DNA from: Caulobacter segnis
Lineage (GTDB): Bacteria > Pseudomonadota > Alphaproteobacteria > Caulobacterales > Caulobacteraceae
Direction: 5' to 3'
Length of the DNA stretch: 64,000 bases
Assembly (NCBI RefSeq): GCF_019931575.1
Contig: NZ_CP082923.1
Span: 3,782,001-3,846,000, forward strand
In this document: positions 36,847 through 44,655 of the stretch, piece by piece
Position numbering within the stretch: position 1 is the first letter of the stretch
Layout of the letters: every line of letters begins with the position of its first letter
Position numbers and translations under genes: made by a program
Notes under the pieces: model-generated
What the model saw: only the letters and a program-made list of their open reading frames with translations
Told to the model about the DNA's origin: nothing
The model's database searches: none

Positions 36847-38825
36847 GACACGACCTCCCCGGCCCGCCTTCCCACGCCCAGGCGCACGCGGCGGTCGGAC
36901 AGCGAGACCACGCCGCCGATGGCCATGATCAGCGGGCCCAGGAAGATCAGCCGCACCCAGGGGTTCACATAGGCGCGGACCAGCCAGGCCGGCTTGCCGC
37001 CCTCGCCCGCCCGGCGCTCGCCCAGCACGACATAGATGTCGTCCAGCACGCGCGGACAGATGGCGACCTCAGAGGTGGTCTGGGGGCCGGTCGGGTAGAA
37101 GCGGCGCTCGGGCTCGGCGCGGCAGACCAGGGCGCCGGACTTGTCGGTGACCTTCACGACGCCGCGCTCGGCCAGGTAGTTGGGGCCCTCGACCGTCCCG
37201 ACATCGGCCAGGGTCAGGGTGTAGGCGCCCAGCGGCTGGCTGCCGTTCAGGCTCAGCGCCTGGGCGGCCTCGACTCGCCAGGCGGTCTCGAACGAGGCCC
37301 CCAGCACGAAGATCCCCAGGCCCGCGTGGGCCAGGGTGGTGCCCCAGGCGCTGCGCGGCAGGCCGCGGGCGCGGCGGACGCTCTCGCCGGCGGGGACGCG
37401 CAGCAGCTTCAGGCGGTCGGCCATCTCCAGCAGCGCCCCGCCCACGAGCCAAAAGCCGACGACCAGGCCGCCGCTGGCCAGGGCCTTGCGCGGCTGGACG
37501 ATCCCGTAGGCGACCAGGCCCAGCACGGCGGCGACGGCCAGGACGACCCACAGCTTGCGGGCCACGCCCTTGGCGTCGCCGCGCTTCCAGGCCAGCAGCG
37601 GGCCGGCCGGCAGCACGGCGAAGGCCAGCACCATCAGCGGCACGAAGGTCAGGTTGAAGAACGGCGCGCCGACCGAGACGGCCTCGCCGTCCATGGCCTC
37701 GCGGATCAGCGGGTACAGCGTGCCCAGCAGCACCACCGCCGTCGCCGTCGACAGCAGGATGTTGTTGAGCACGATGGCGCTCTCACGGCTGATCGTGCGG
37801 AACTGGCCGCCGGGGTTCAGGGTCGGGGCGCGCAGGGCGAACAGAAGGAAGCCCGCGCCGGCGGCGACGCCCATCATGATCAGCAGCAGCACGCCGCGCG
37901 TCGGGTCGACGGCGAAGGCATGGACGCTGGTCAGCACGCCCGAGCGCACCAGGAAGGCGCCCAGCATCGAGAAGGTGAAGGCCGCCAGGGCCAGGAACGC
38001 CGTCCAGCCCGGCAGGGCGCCGCGCTTCTCGGTGACGATGGCCGAGTGCAGCAGGGCCGCGCCAATCAGCCAGGGCATGAAGCTGGCGTTCTCGACCGGG
38101 TCCCAGAACCACCAGCCGCCCCAGCCCAGCTCGTAATAGGCCCAGAAGGCGCCGAGCGTGATGCCGACGGTCAAGAGGCTCCAGGCCGCCAGGGTCCAGG
38201 GTCGCACCCAGCGGGCCCAGGCCGCGTCGATCCGGCCCTCGATCAGGGCCGCCAGCGACAGTGAATAGACCACCGAGAAGCCGACATAGCCCGCGTAGAG
38301 GAACGGCGGGTGGAAGGCCAGGGCCGGGTCCTGCAGCAGCGGGTTCAGCGAGCGGCCCTCGATCGGGACCTCCAGCAGGCGCTCCAGCGGGTTCGAGGCG
38401 AAGACGGTGTAAGCCAGGAACAGGACGCCCAGCGCCCCCTGGATGGCGATGGCGTAGGCCCTGAGACGGGGAGGAAGGCTGTCGCCGAAGAAGGCCATGG
38501 CCGCGCCGTAGCCGGTCAGCACCAGGCACCACAGCAGCATCGAGCCCTCGTGGCTGCCCCAGGCGCCGGCCACCTTGTAGAGCAGCGGTTTGGCGGTGTG
38601 CGAGTTGGCCGCGACATTGGCGACCGAGAAGTCCGAGCCGACGAAGGCGTGGATCAGGGCCGCGAAGGCGACCAGCACGGCCAGGAACGTCGCCACGGCC
38701 GCGCCGCGTCCCGCCCCCGCCAGCACCGGCGAGCGCCGCGCGCCACCCACGGCCGACAGGCCGGCCTGGGCGACCGACAGCATCAGCGACAGGATCAGGG
38801 CGAAAGCGCCCAGCTCTACGATCAT
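36843..38825 (-). CDS. ccmF: Haem lyase subunit CcmF (CycK)
   Basis: 660 residues with about 15 transmembrane helices and the tryptophan-rich WWD haem-handling motif GWGGWWFWDPVENASFMPW (about residues 224-242). Conserved histidines lie in the flanking loops. It transfers haem from CcmE to apocytochrome c together with CcmH and CcmI. The ATG at 38825 overlaps the ccmE stop (ATGA). No ccmG (dsbE) lies in the operon; it must be encoded elsewhere. Confidence 0.96.
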   Translation of the reverse strand: MIVELGAFALILSLMLSVAQAGLSAVGGARRSPVLAGAGRGAAVATFLAVLVAFAALIHAFVGSDFSVANVAANSHTAKPLLYKVAGAWGSHEGSMLLWCLVLTGYGAAMAFFGDSLPPRLRAYAIAIQGALGVLFLAYTVFASNPLERLLEVPIEGRSLNPLLQDPALAFHPPFLYAGYVGFSVVYSLSLAALIEGRIDAAWARWVRPWTLAAWSLLTVGITLGAFWAYYELGWGGWWFWDPVENASFMPWLIGAALLHSAIVTEKRGALPGWTAFLALAAFTFSMLGAFLVRSGVLTSVHAFAVDPTRGVLLLIMMGVAAGAGFLLFALRAPTLNPGGQFRTISRESAIVLNNILLSTATAVVLLGTLYPLIREAMDGEAVSVGAPFFNLTFVPLMVLAFAVLPAGPLLAWKRGDAKGVARKLWVVLAVAAVLGLVAYGIVQPRKALASGGLVVGFWLVGGALLEMADRLKLLRVPAGESVRRARGLPRSAWGTTLAHAGLGIFVLGASFETAWRVEAAQALSLNGSQPLGAYTLTLADVGTVEGPNYLAERGVVKVTDKSGALVCRAEPERRFYPTGPQTTSEVAICPRVLDDIYVVLGERRAGEGGKPAWLVRAYVNPWVRLIFLGPLIMAIGGVVSLSDRRVRLGVGRRAGEVVS

Positions 38826-39325
38826 GTGCCGGACTTCCCGGCGGCGGGCGTTCCATAGGCGGGCGCGCCCGCGCCCTCGCCCCGCCATTCGCCCTGCTTC
38901 TTCAGCGCCTTGGCGACGTCGCGCGGCATGTAGCGCTCGTCGTGCTTGGCCAGCACCTGCTTGGCGACGAAGACGCCGCTAGCGTCGAAGGTCCCTTCGG
39001 CCACGATCCCCTGGCCCTCGCGGAACAGGTCGGGCAGGTCGCCGTGATAGGTCACCTTGGCCTTGGCCTTCTGGTCGGCGACCACGAACTCGACGTCGCC
39101 GCCGGGGTGCTTGACCACGCTGCCGTGCTGGACGAGGCCGCCCAGCTGGACCTTGCGGCCGGGCGCGACCTTAGCCTCCTGGGCCTGGGCGGGCGTGTAG
39201 AACAGCGAGATGCTGTCGCGCAGGCCGTACAAGGCCAGGCCCACGGCCAGGGCCAGCACCGGCGCGACGGCCAGCAGGATGGTCAGGCGACGGCGCGCCT
39301 TGCGGGATTTCGGCCAGAAACTCAT
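38822..39325 (-). CDS. ccmE: Haem chaperone CcmE (CycJ)
   Basis: 167 residues. An N-terminal membrane anchor (about 13-35) and the OB-fold periplasmic domain are followed by the haem-binding motif VLAKHDERYMP, whose His forms the covalent haem bond. A flexible Gly/Ala tail ends the protein. It carries haem from CcmC to CcmF. Both ends overlap neighbouring ccm genes by 4 bp. Confidence 0.96.
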   Translation of the reverse strand: MSFWPKSRKARRRLTILLAVAPVLALAVGLALYGLRDSISLFYTPAQAQEAKVAPGRKVQLGGLVQHGSVVKHPGGDVEFVVADQKAKAKVTYHGDLPDLFREGQGIVAEGTFDASGVFVAKQVLAKHDERYMPRDVAKALKKQGEWRGEGAGAPAYGTPAAGKSGT

Positions 39326-40425
39326 TGGACGTTCTTCTGAGCGGGCGTGTCGGCGGCCTGGCGCAGGGCCGACAGCACCTTGGGCTGGTCCTTGAAGCGG
39401 GCGGAGGCCTCGGCCAGGGCGGAGTCGCGCTTGGCGGTCTCGCCCAGCACGGCGTAGGCGCGGACCAGGCGGACCCAGCCGTCGGGATCGTCGGGCGCCT
39501 GGGCCAGGCGCGCGGCCAGGCCCTCGACCATGCCGGCGATCATGCCCTGCACCTGCGGGTTCTCGTTCGCGGCGGGCTCGGCGCTGGGCAGGCCGCCGGT
39601 GTTCTCGACGCGGGCGATCTCCTGCAGCAGGGCCGCGTGGCCCGGATCCTGCGGCGGCAGGCTGTCGGCCAGGGCGCGCCAGTCGGACAGGCCGCCGCGC
39701 ACGTCGCCGTCGGCGATCTTGCCGCGCGCCAGGTAGTAGCGGGCGCGAAGGTCCGCGGGATCGTTCTTCAGCGCCTCGCCGAAGGCCAGCTTGGCGTCGG
39801 CGCCCACCTGGCCCTTGCCTTCCATGACGAAGGTCTCGCCCAGCAGACTCCAGATGTCGGCGCGCTTGGGCGCGACGCGGACAGCGCGGCGCAGGGCGGC
39901 CTCGGCGCCGGGCAGGTCGCCGGCGGCGGCGCGGGCCTTGGCCAGGAACAGCAGCGGCTCGGCGTCCTTGGGCCGCTCGGCCGCGACGCCTTCCAGCACG
40001 GCGGCGATCTGAGCGGGCTCCAGGGTGGAGGGGTCGGCGGCCTTCCAGGCGGCGACGCGCTTGGCGTAGGGCTGGTCGGGCCGTTCGGGACGGCCCAGCA
40101 CGACATAGGCGCCGACGGCGGCGACACAGGCCGCGCCGACGGCGGCGACCACGACCTTGCGCGGTCCCTTGCCGTCACGGCTCCAGGTCTCGGCCTGGTC
40201 GGCGGCGGCCAGCAGGCCACGGCCCGCCTCGGCGCGAGCGGCCTTCAGCTCGTCCGGCGCCAGCAGGCCGTCCACGGCCAGGCGCTCGACCTCGGCCAGG
40301 CGGCGGCGATGCGGCTCAAGCCGGGTCTGGGCGTCGTCGACGGGCCGGGCGCGGGCCGCGCCACGCAGCACCAAGCCCGCCGTCACGGCCGACAGCCCCG
40401 TCGCTGCGATCCAGAAAGCGATCAT
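39322..40425 (-). CDS. ccmI: Cytochrome c maturation protein CcmI (CycH)
   Basis: 367 residues. Two N-terminal membrane helices (about 2-22 and 92-112) flank a leucine-zipper-like cytoplasmic loop (LAEVERLAVDGLLAPDELKA). The periplasmic C-terminal domain carries TPR repeats (ERPKDAEPLLFLAKARAAAG, APDDPDGWVRLVRAYAVLGE). It binds apocytochrome c and presents it to CcmF/H. It is the first gene of the ccmIEFH operon. Confidence 0.93.
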   Translation of the reverse strand: MIAFWIAATGLSAVTAGLVLRGAARARPVDDAQTRLEPHRRRLAEVERLAVDGLLAPDELKAARAEAGRGLLAAADQAETWSRDGKGPRKVVVAAVGAACVAAVGAYVVLGRPERPDQPYAKRVAAWKAADPSTLEPAQIAAVLEGVAAERPKDAEPLLFLAKARAAAGDLPGAEAALRRAVRVAPKRADIWSLLGETFVMEGKGQVGADAKLAFGEALKNDPADLRARYYLARGKIADGDVRGGLSDWRALADSLPPQDPGHAALLQEIARVENTGGLPSAEPAANENPQVQGMIAGMVEGLAARLAQAPDDPDGWVRLVRAYAVLGETAKRDSALAEASARFKDQPKVLSALRQAADTPAQKNVQ

Positions 40426-40500
40426 GGCCGCGTGTTAGCTTGTTCCCGCGTCCGCCGTTAGTAGGAAAAGTGCGTAAGGGCGGCGCGAAGTCCCGGTTTG

Positions 40501-41832
40501 TCAGGCCGCGATCGCCGCCGCCGCCCGACGTCGCACGATCTCGGCGGTCTTGTCGTCGCGGGTGTAGGCGATGAAGCCGGCGGCGACGTCCAGGTACTTC
40601 ACGGCCAGACCCGAGTCGCCGCCGTCGCCCGTGCGGGCCACGTGCAGGACGTCTTCGATATAGGGGTCCAGGCGGCTGTTCAGCTTTTCCAGGACCTTGT
40701 TGCGCGACGTGCCGTAGCCGGCCTTGTCCGCGCATGAGCGCAGCTCGGCGATGAAGGCCAAGGCCCCCTGCGCGCGGAGGATCATCGCCTGGTCCGGCTC
40801 CTCGGTCAGCCGGGCCGCGCCCTTGTTGCCCTTCTTGGACATCATCGAGATCGAGCGGGTCGGCAGGGCCTTTTCCAGCTCCTTGTCGGCCTGGTCCATG
40901 CGCTGCTCGCAGACCTTGGCCATCTGCTGCTTGTGACGCGCCAGGCGCTTACCCCAAGGGCCGTCCTTGGCGATGTCGACCGACTGCTGGAACTCGACGA
41001 TCTGCAGCTGGGCGCGGTGGGCGCCCTGGGCGGCCTCGCGGCCGGCCTTCTCGCCCTCGGCGAAGTTGAAGGTCTCGATGCGAGCGATCGAGGCGTCGAT
41101 GTCGGCCAGGATGCGTTCGCCGAACTCGCGCACCTCGGACGAGGCCAGGTAGCGGTCGGTCGGCCGGTCCATGACCGCCGAGATCACGCGCATGATGCGC
41201 CACTCGTCGGGCAGGTGGGCCGACAGCACGTCCAGCAGCAGCGGGCCGGCGTCGTCGCTGATGCGGCAGGCGTCGCGATAGGCCAGCTTGGCGGCGAAGG
41301 CGCGCTCTTCCGACATCCGGCTGACCCATTCGGCCAGCTTGGGCAGGCAGGTGCGGGCGATGGTCGACACCTGCAGGCACAGGGCCAGATGCTCGGGATC
41401 GCACAGCGAACGCACGCTGTCGAAGGTGGCGTTGGCCGGATCGCGCAGGCCGGCGGCGGCGATCTTGCACAGGTCGTCGAAGACCTCGGGAACGCCGTTC
41501 TCGAGGTCCCAGGGATTGCACTTGGCCGCGGCTTCCTCGACGCGGTCGGGCGCGATGATCTTCAGCGCCTTCCACAGGCGGGACAGCACCGGGCTGGGGA
41601 AGGCCACGCCGCTTTCCACGCGGCGGCCGCACAGCGGGACGATCGGGGCCAGGACGTTGTTGCGGACGAAGCGGCTGGCGGTCTCGTCCTCGATCAGGCC
41701 GCGCACCAGGGCCAGGGCGCCCTGCGCCCCCGCGCCGGACAGGGCCAGCTCCAGGCTGCGCAGCGCCGCGTCCGGAGCGGTTTCCACCAGCGTCCGGATG
41801 ATCTGCAGTTTGTGCGCGGCGATAGCGGCCAT
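40501..41832 (-). CDS. Uncharacterised 443-residue helical protein
   Basis: I do not recognise a family. The ATG at 41832 gives MAAIAAHKLQIIRTLVETAP. The protein has no signal peptide or transmembrane segment and is strongly alpha-helical, with Leu/Ala-rich helices reminiscent of HEAT-type repeats in the first 200 residues. A basic, coiled-coil-like stretch at about 280-345 (RLARHKQQMAKVCEQRMDQA) follows. Codon use looks like its neighbours. It is flanked by ccmI downstream and a two-component kinase upstream, with intergenic gaps on both sides, so it is probably monocistronic. Probably a cytoplasmic lineage-conserved protein. Confidence 0.75.
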   Translation of the reverse strand: MAAIAAHKLQIIRTLVETAPDAALRSLELALSGAGAQGALALVRGLIEDETASRFVRNNVLAPIVPLCGRRVESGVAFPSPVLSRLWKALKIIAPDRVEEAAAKCNPWDLENGVPEVFDDLCKIAAAGLRDPANATFDSVRSLCDPEHLALCLQVSTIARTCLPKLAEWVSRMSEERAFAAKLAYRDACRISDDAGPLLLDVLSAHLPDEWRIMRVISAVMDRPTDRYLASSEVREFGERILADIDASIARIETFNFAEGEKAGREAAQGAHRAQLQIVEFQQSVDIAKDGPWGKRLARHKQQMAKVCEQRMDQADKELEKALPTRSISMMSKKGNKGAARLTEEPDQAMILRAQGALAFIAELRSCADKAGYGTSRNKVLEKLNSRLDPYIEDVLHVARTGDGGDSGLAVKYLDVAAGFIAYTRDDKTAEIVRRRAAAAIAA

Positions 41833-42031
41833 GGTCCCCCGAGTCGGACTCGCACGGCCGACGGACGTCAACCATGTTCGAAACGAGGTTAAGGATTTCC
41901 GAAACGGACCAAAAATCAACGACGGCGGCGCAAGATGTCGCGGCTGGAAAGCCTTTGGCCACCAGAGGTTTAGCCCGTTGGCGTAGCGGCGGCGCTTCCC
42001 GGCGATCGCGACAAGACGCCGCAACCCGGGG

Positions 42032-43423
42032 TCAGGTTTCGGCGCGCGGCAGATCCAGCGTGACGCGCAGCCCGCCCAGAGGCGATTCACCAAGCTGGAC
42101 CGAGCCGCCATAGGCGCGGGCCAGCTCGTCGACAATGGACAGGCCCAGGCCCGAGCCGGGCGCGTTCTCGTCCAGCCGCTGGCCGCGCTTCAGCGCCTGG
42201 GCCCGTTCCTCGGGCGGAAGGCCGGGACCGTCGTCGTCGACGGTCAGCAGCATCCGCGCCTCGCCCGACGGCGCGGCCTCGACCCGGATCCGGCCCTTGC
42301 ACCACTTGCCGGCGTTTTCCATCACGTTGCCGGCCAGCTCCAGGAAGTCCTGTTTCTCGCCCTGGAAGGCCAGGTCCTCGGGACAGCGCCAGTCGATCTC
42401 GACGCCCCGGCCCTCGGACTTGTCCTGGAAGATCCGCTCCAGGGTCACGGCCAGCTCGTCCAGGATCGGCTCGACGGGCGTGCGCTCGCCGCTGGTCTGC
42501 GAGCGGGCGGCGGCGCGGGCCCGGCGCAGGTGATGGTCGACCTGCTCGCGCATGGTCTGGGCCTGGCGCTCGACCACCTCGGCCAGTTGGCCCGGCTGCT
42601 GGTTGGCCTCGGTCAGCATCACCGACAGCGGGGTCTTCAGGGCGTGGGCCAGGTTGCCGACGTGGGTGCGCTGGCGCTCGACGACCTCCTGGTTGTGGGC
42701 CAAGAGCGCGTTCAGTTCGACGGCCAGCGGCTCCAGCTCCTCGGGATAGCGGCCGTCGACCCGCTCGGCCTTGCCCCGGCGGACCGAGGCCACCTCGCGG
42801 CGCAGGCGGAACAGCGGCTGCAGGCCGAAACGCACCTGCACCACCACCGCCAGGATCAGGCCGCCGCCCAGGATCAGCAGGGCGAAGGCGGTGATGCGGG
42901 CGAAGCGGTCGGCGTCGTCGTCGATCGGCGAACGGTCCTCGGCGGCCAGGAAAACCACTGGATCGGGATAGTTCGGCAGCTGGGCCTGAATCGCGGCGGC
43001 GCGCAGCGGCTTGTCCTGCGGGCCGCGCATGTCGAAGAACTGGGTCTTGCCCGGCGCGGCGTCCAGGCGGTCGATCTGATCCGAGGACAGCATCAGGTCG
43101 CTGTCCCACAGCGAGCGCGAGCGCACGAGCTGGGCCATCGCGCCGTCGCGCTTCTTGCCCAGGATCAGCCAGTAGCGGCCGGAATAGGCGCGCGTGGCCC
43201 GCACGTCGGTCAGGAAGGGCGCCTTCAGCTGACCGTTCTCAACGCTCGAGCCCGCATAGAGGTCGTCGGTCAGCACGGCCAGCGACTGGTCGAACCGGCG
43301 GATGGCCGCGTCGCGGAACTGGGCGGTCAAGAAGACCCCGGCGATCAACACCACCAGCAGCGTCCAGCCGCCGGCGATCAGAACCATCCGGCGGACCAGC
43401 GAGAGGCGGCGCAGGCTTATCAC
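42032..43423 (-). CDS. Sensor histidine kinase, PhoQ/FeuQ-like
   Basis: 463 residues. Transmembrane helices at about 10-35 and 168-190 flank a periplasmic sensor domain. HAMP is followed by HisKA with the phospho-His in VGNLAHALKTPLSVML (about residue 257) and an ATPase domain with GNVMENAGKWCKGRI (N box), DDDGPGLPPEER and GSGLGLSIVDELARAYGG. LAHALKTPL is the kinase signature of the PhoQ/FeuQ group. It is third in an apparent PepSY-regulator-kinase operon, 3 bp after the regulator. The signal is unknown; divalent cations or envelope osmolytes are known signals for the group. Confidence 0.93.
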   Translation of the reverse strand: MISLRRLSLVRRMVLIAGGWTLLVVLIAGVFLTAQFRDAAIRRFDQSLAVLTDDLYAGSSVENGQLKAPFLTDVRATRAYSGRYWLILGKKRDGAMAQLVRSRSLWDSDLMLSSDQIDRLDAAPGKTQFFDMRGPQDKPLRAAAIQAQLPNYPDPVVFLAAEDRSPIDDDADRFARITAFALLILGGGLILAVVVQVRFGLQPLFRLRREVASVRRGKAERVDGRYPEELEPLAVELNALLAHNQEVVERQRTHVGNLAHALKTPLSVMLTEANQQPGQLAEVVERQAQTMREQVDHHLRRARAAARSQTSGERTPVEPILDELAVTLERIFQDKSEGRGVEIDWRCPEDLAFQGEKQDFLELAGNVMENAGKWCKGRIRVEAAPSGEARMLLTVDDDGPGLPPEERAQALKRGQRLDENAPGSGLGLSIVDELARAYGGSVQLGESPLGGLRVTLDLPRAET

Positions 43424-43426
43424 GGG

Positions 43427-44104
43427 CTAGTCGGCGCTCTCGCCTTCCAGCGGGGTGAGGCGATAGCCCAGGCCGCGGACGGTCTCGATGCGGTCGGCGC
43501 CCAGCTTCTTGCGCAGCCGGCCGATGAACACCTCGATGGTGTTGCTGTCGCGGTCGAAGTCCTGGTCGTACAGGTGCTCGACCAGCTCGGTGCGGCCGAT
43601 CACCCGGCCCTGGTGCATCATCATGTAGTGCAGCAGGCGGTATTCCAGCGAGGTCAGGCGCAGCGGCTCGCCGTTGACGCTGGCCCGCGCGGCGCGCGGA
43701 TCCAGGCGCAGGGCGCCGCACGACAGCGACGGCGCGGCGTGGCCGGCCGAGCGGCGCAGCAGGGCGCGCAGGCGGGCCAGCAGCTCCTCGGTGTGGAAGG
43801 GCTTGGCCAGATAGTCGTCGGCCCCGGCGTCGAACCCGGCGACCTTGTCGCTCCAGGCGGCGCGGGCGGTCAGGATCAGCACCGGCGTAGCGACATTGCC
43901 GCGGCGCCAGCGCTCCAGCACCGAGACGCCGTCCACCTTGGGCAGGCCCAGGTCCAGGATCACCGCATCATAGGGCTCGGTCTCGCCCAGGAACTGGGCC
44001 TCCTCGCCGTCCGGGGCGTGGTCCACGGCGTAGCCGGCGTCGGCCAGGGCCAGCTTCAGCTGGCGCGTCAGGTCGGGATCATCCTCGACGAGCAGGATTC
44101 GCAT
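43427..44104 (-). CDS. OmpR-family response regulator, PhoP/FeuP-like
   Basis: 225 residues. The receiver has the phospho-Asp in VILDLGLPKVDGVSVLERWR (about D51) and AGADDYLAKPFHTEELLARL. The winged helix has LTSLEYRLLHYMMMHQGRVI and NTIEVFIGRLRKKLG. The phrase DGVSVLERWRR plus FHTEELLAR closely recalls FeuP of rhizobia (from memory). It is 9 bp downstream of the PepSY gene and 3 bp upstream of the kinase. Confidence 0.94.
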   Translation of the reverse strand: MRILLVEDDPDLTRQLKLALADAGYAVDHAPDGEEAQFLGETEPYDAVILDLGLPKVDGVSVLERWRRGNVATPVLILTARAAWSDKVAGFDAGADDYLAKPFHTEELLARLRALLRRSAGHAAPSLSCGALRLDPRAARASVNGEPLRLTSLEYRLLHYMMMHQGRVIGRTELVEHLYDQDFDRDSNTIEVFIGRLRKKLGADRIETVRGLGYRLTPLEGESAD

Positions 44105-44113
44105 AAGTACTCC

Positions 44114-44440
44114 TCAGCCCCCGCTGATGATCTGGCCGGTGCGGGCGTCGACGATGAAGTCGATGCGGCGGCCGTCGGCCGCCGCCCAGCGGACGCGGTA
44201 GTTGGAGCCTTCCAGGCCGGCGTCCAGCACGCGGCCGGGCACGCGGCGCGCGATCATGTCGATCACGCGCGACAGCGGCACCAGCTGGCCCGACTGCACG
44301 CCGCCCCGCGCCTGGTCCGACTGCGCGCGCCAGTCGGCGCCCAGCGAGTCGGGACCCCGGTCACGACGCTGCGCCGAGGCCCCGCCCGGAAGGGCGGCGA
44401 CCAGCGCGGCGGCGACAAGAAGGACACGGATCGTTTTCAT
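44114..44440 (-). CDS. Secreted PepSY-domain protein
   Basis: 108 residues. A signal peptide (cleavage near GGASAQ) is followed by a single PepSY-like domain: LVPLSRVIDMIARRVPGRVL, YRVRWAAADGRRIDFIVDAR and TGQIISGG. Such proteins commonly accompany PhoP/FeuP-like systems and may modulate sensor or protease activity in the periplasm. It is first in the operon with the regulator and kinase. Confidence 0.88.
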   Translation of the reverse strand: MKTIRVLLVAAALVAALPGGASAQRRDRGPDSLGADWRAQSDQARGGVQSGQLVPLSRVIDMIARRVPGRVLDAGLEGSNYRVRWAAADGRRIDFIVDARTGQIISGG

Positions 44441-44532
44441 GCTCTCCGGTCTAAAGGAGCTCGGCTGAATGGAGACTGAACGTCCGGGTTATGAACGGGC
44501 TGCGTCGTTCTGTCACGGTGGGACATCGTCCG

Positions 44533-44655
44533 TATCTCTCCTCCCCTTTTGGGGGAGGTGTCGGCGGAGCCGACGGAGGGGGCCATCGCGGCCGACCGCC
44601 AGTCGCCCCCTCCGGCTCTCCGGGCCGCCTCCCCCTGAGGGGGAGGAGGAAAAAT
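44533..44655. repeat. Palindromic G/C-rich intergenic repeat, locus B
   Basis: Two type-1 units in opposite orientation. The first has ccccttttgggggaggt, then stem GTCGGC-gga-GCCGAC, then ggagggggc. The second, read on the minus strand, has tccccctcagggggagg and then ggagggggc. It lies between the PepSY gene start and the TonB receptor stop. Confidence 0.82.

Noticed and set aside
41870-41900. A CtrA-like half site (AACCATG with TTAAG)
   Set aside because: The half-sites do not match TTAA-N7-TTAA and the spacing is wrong.
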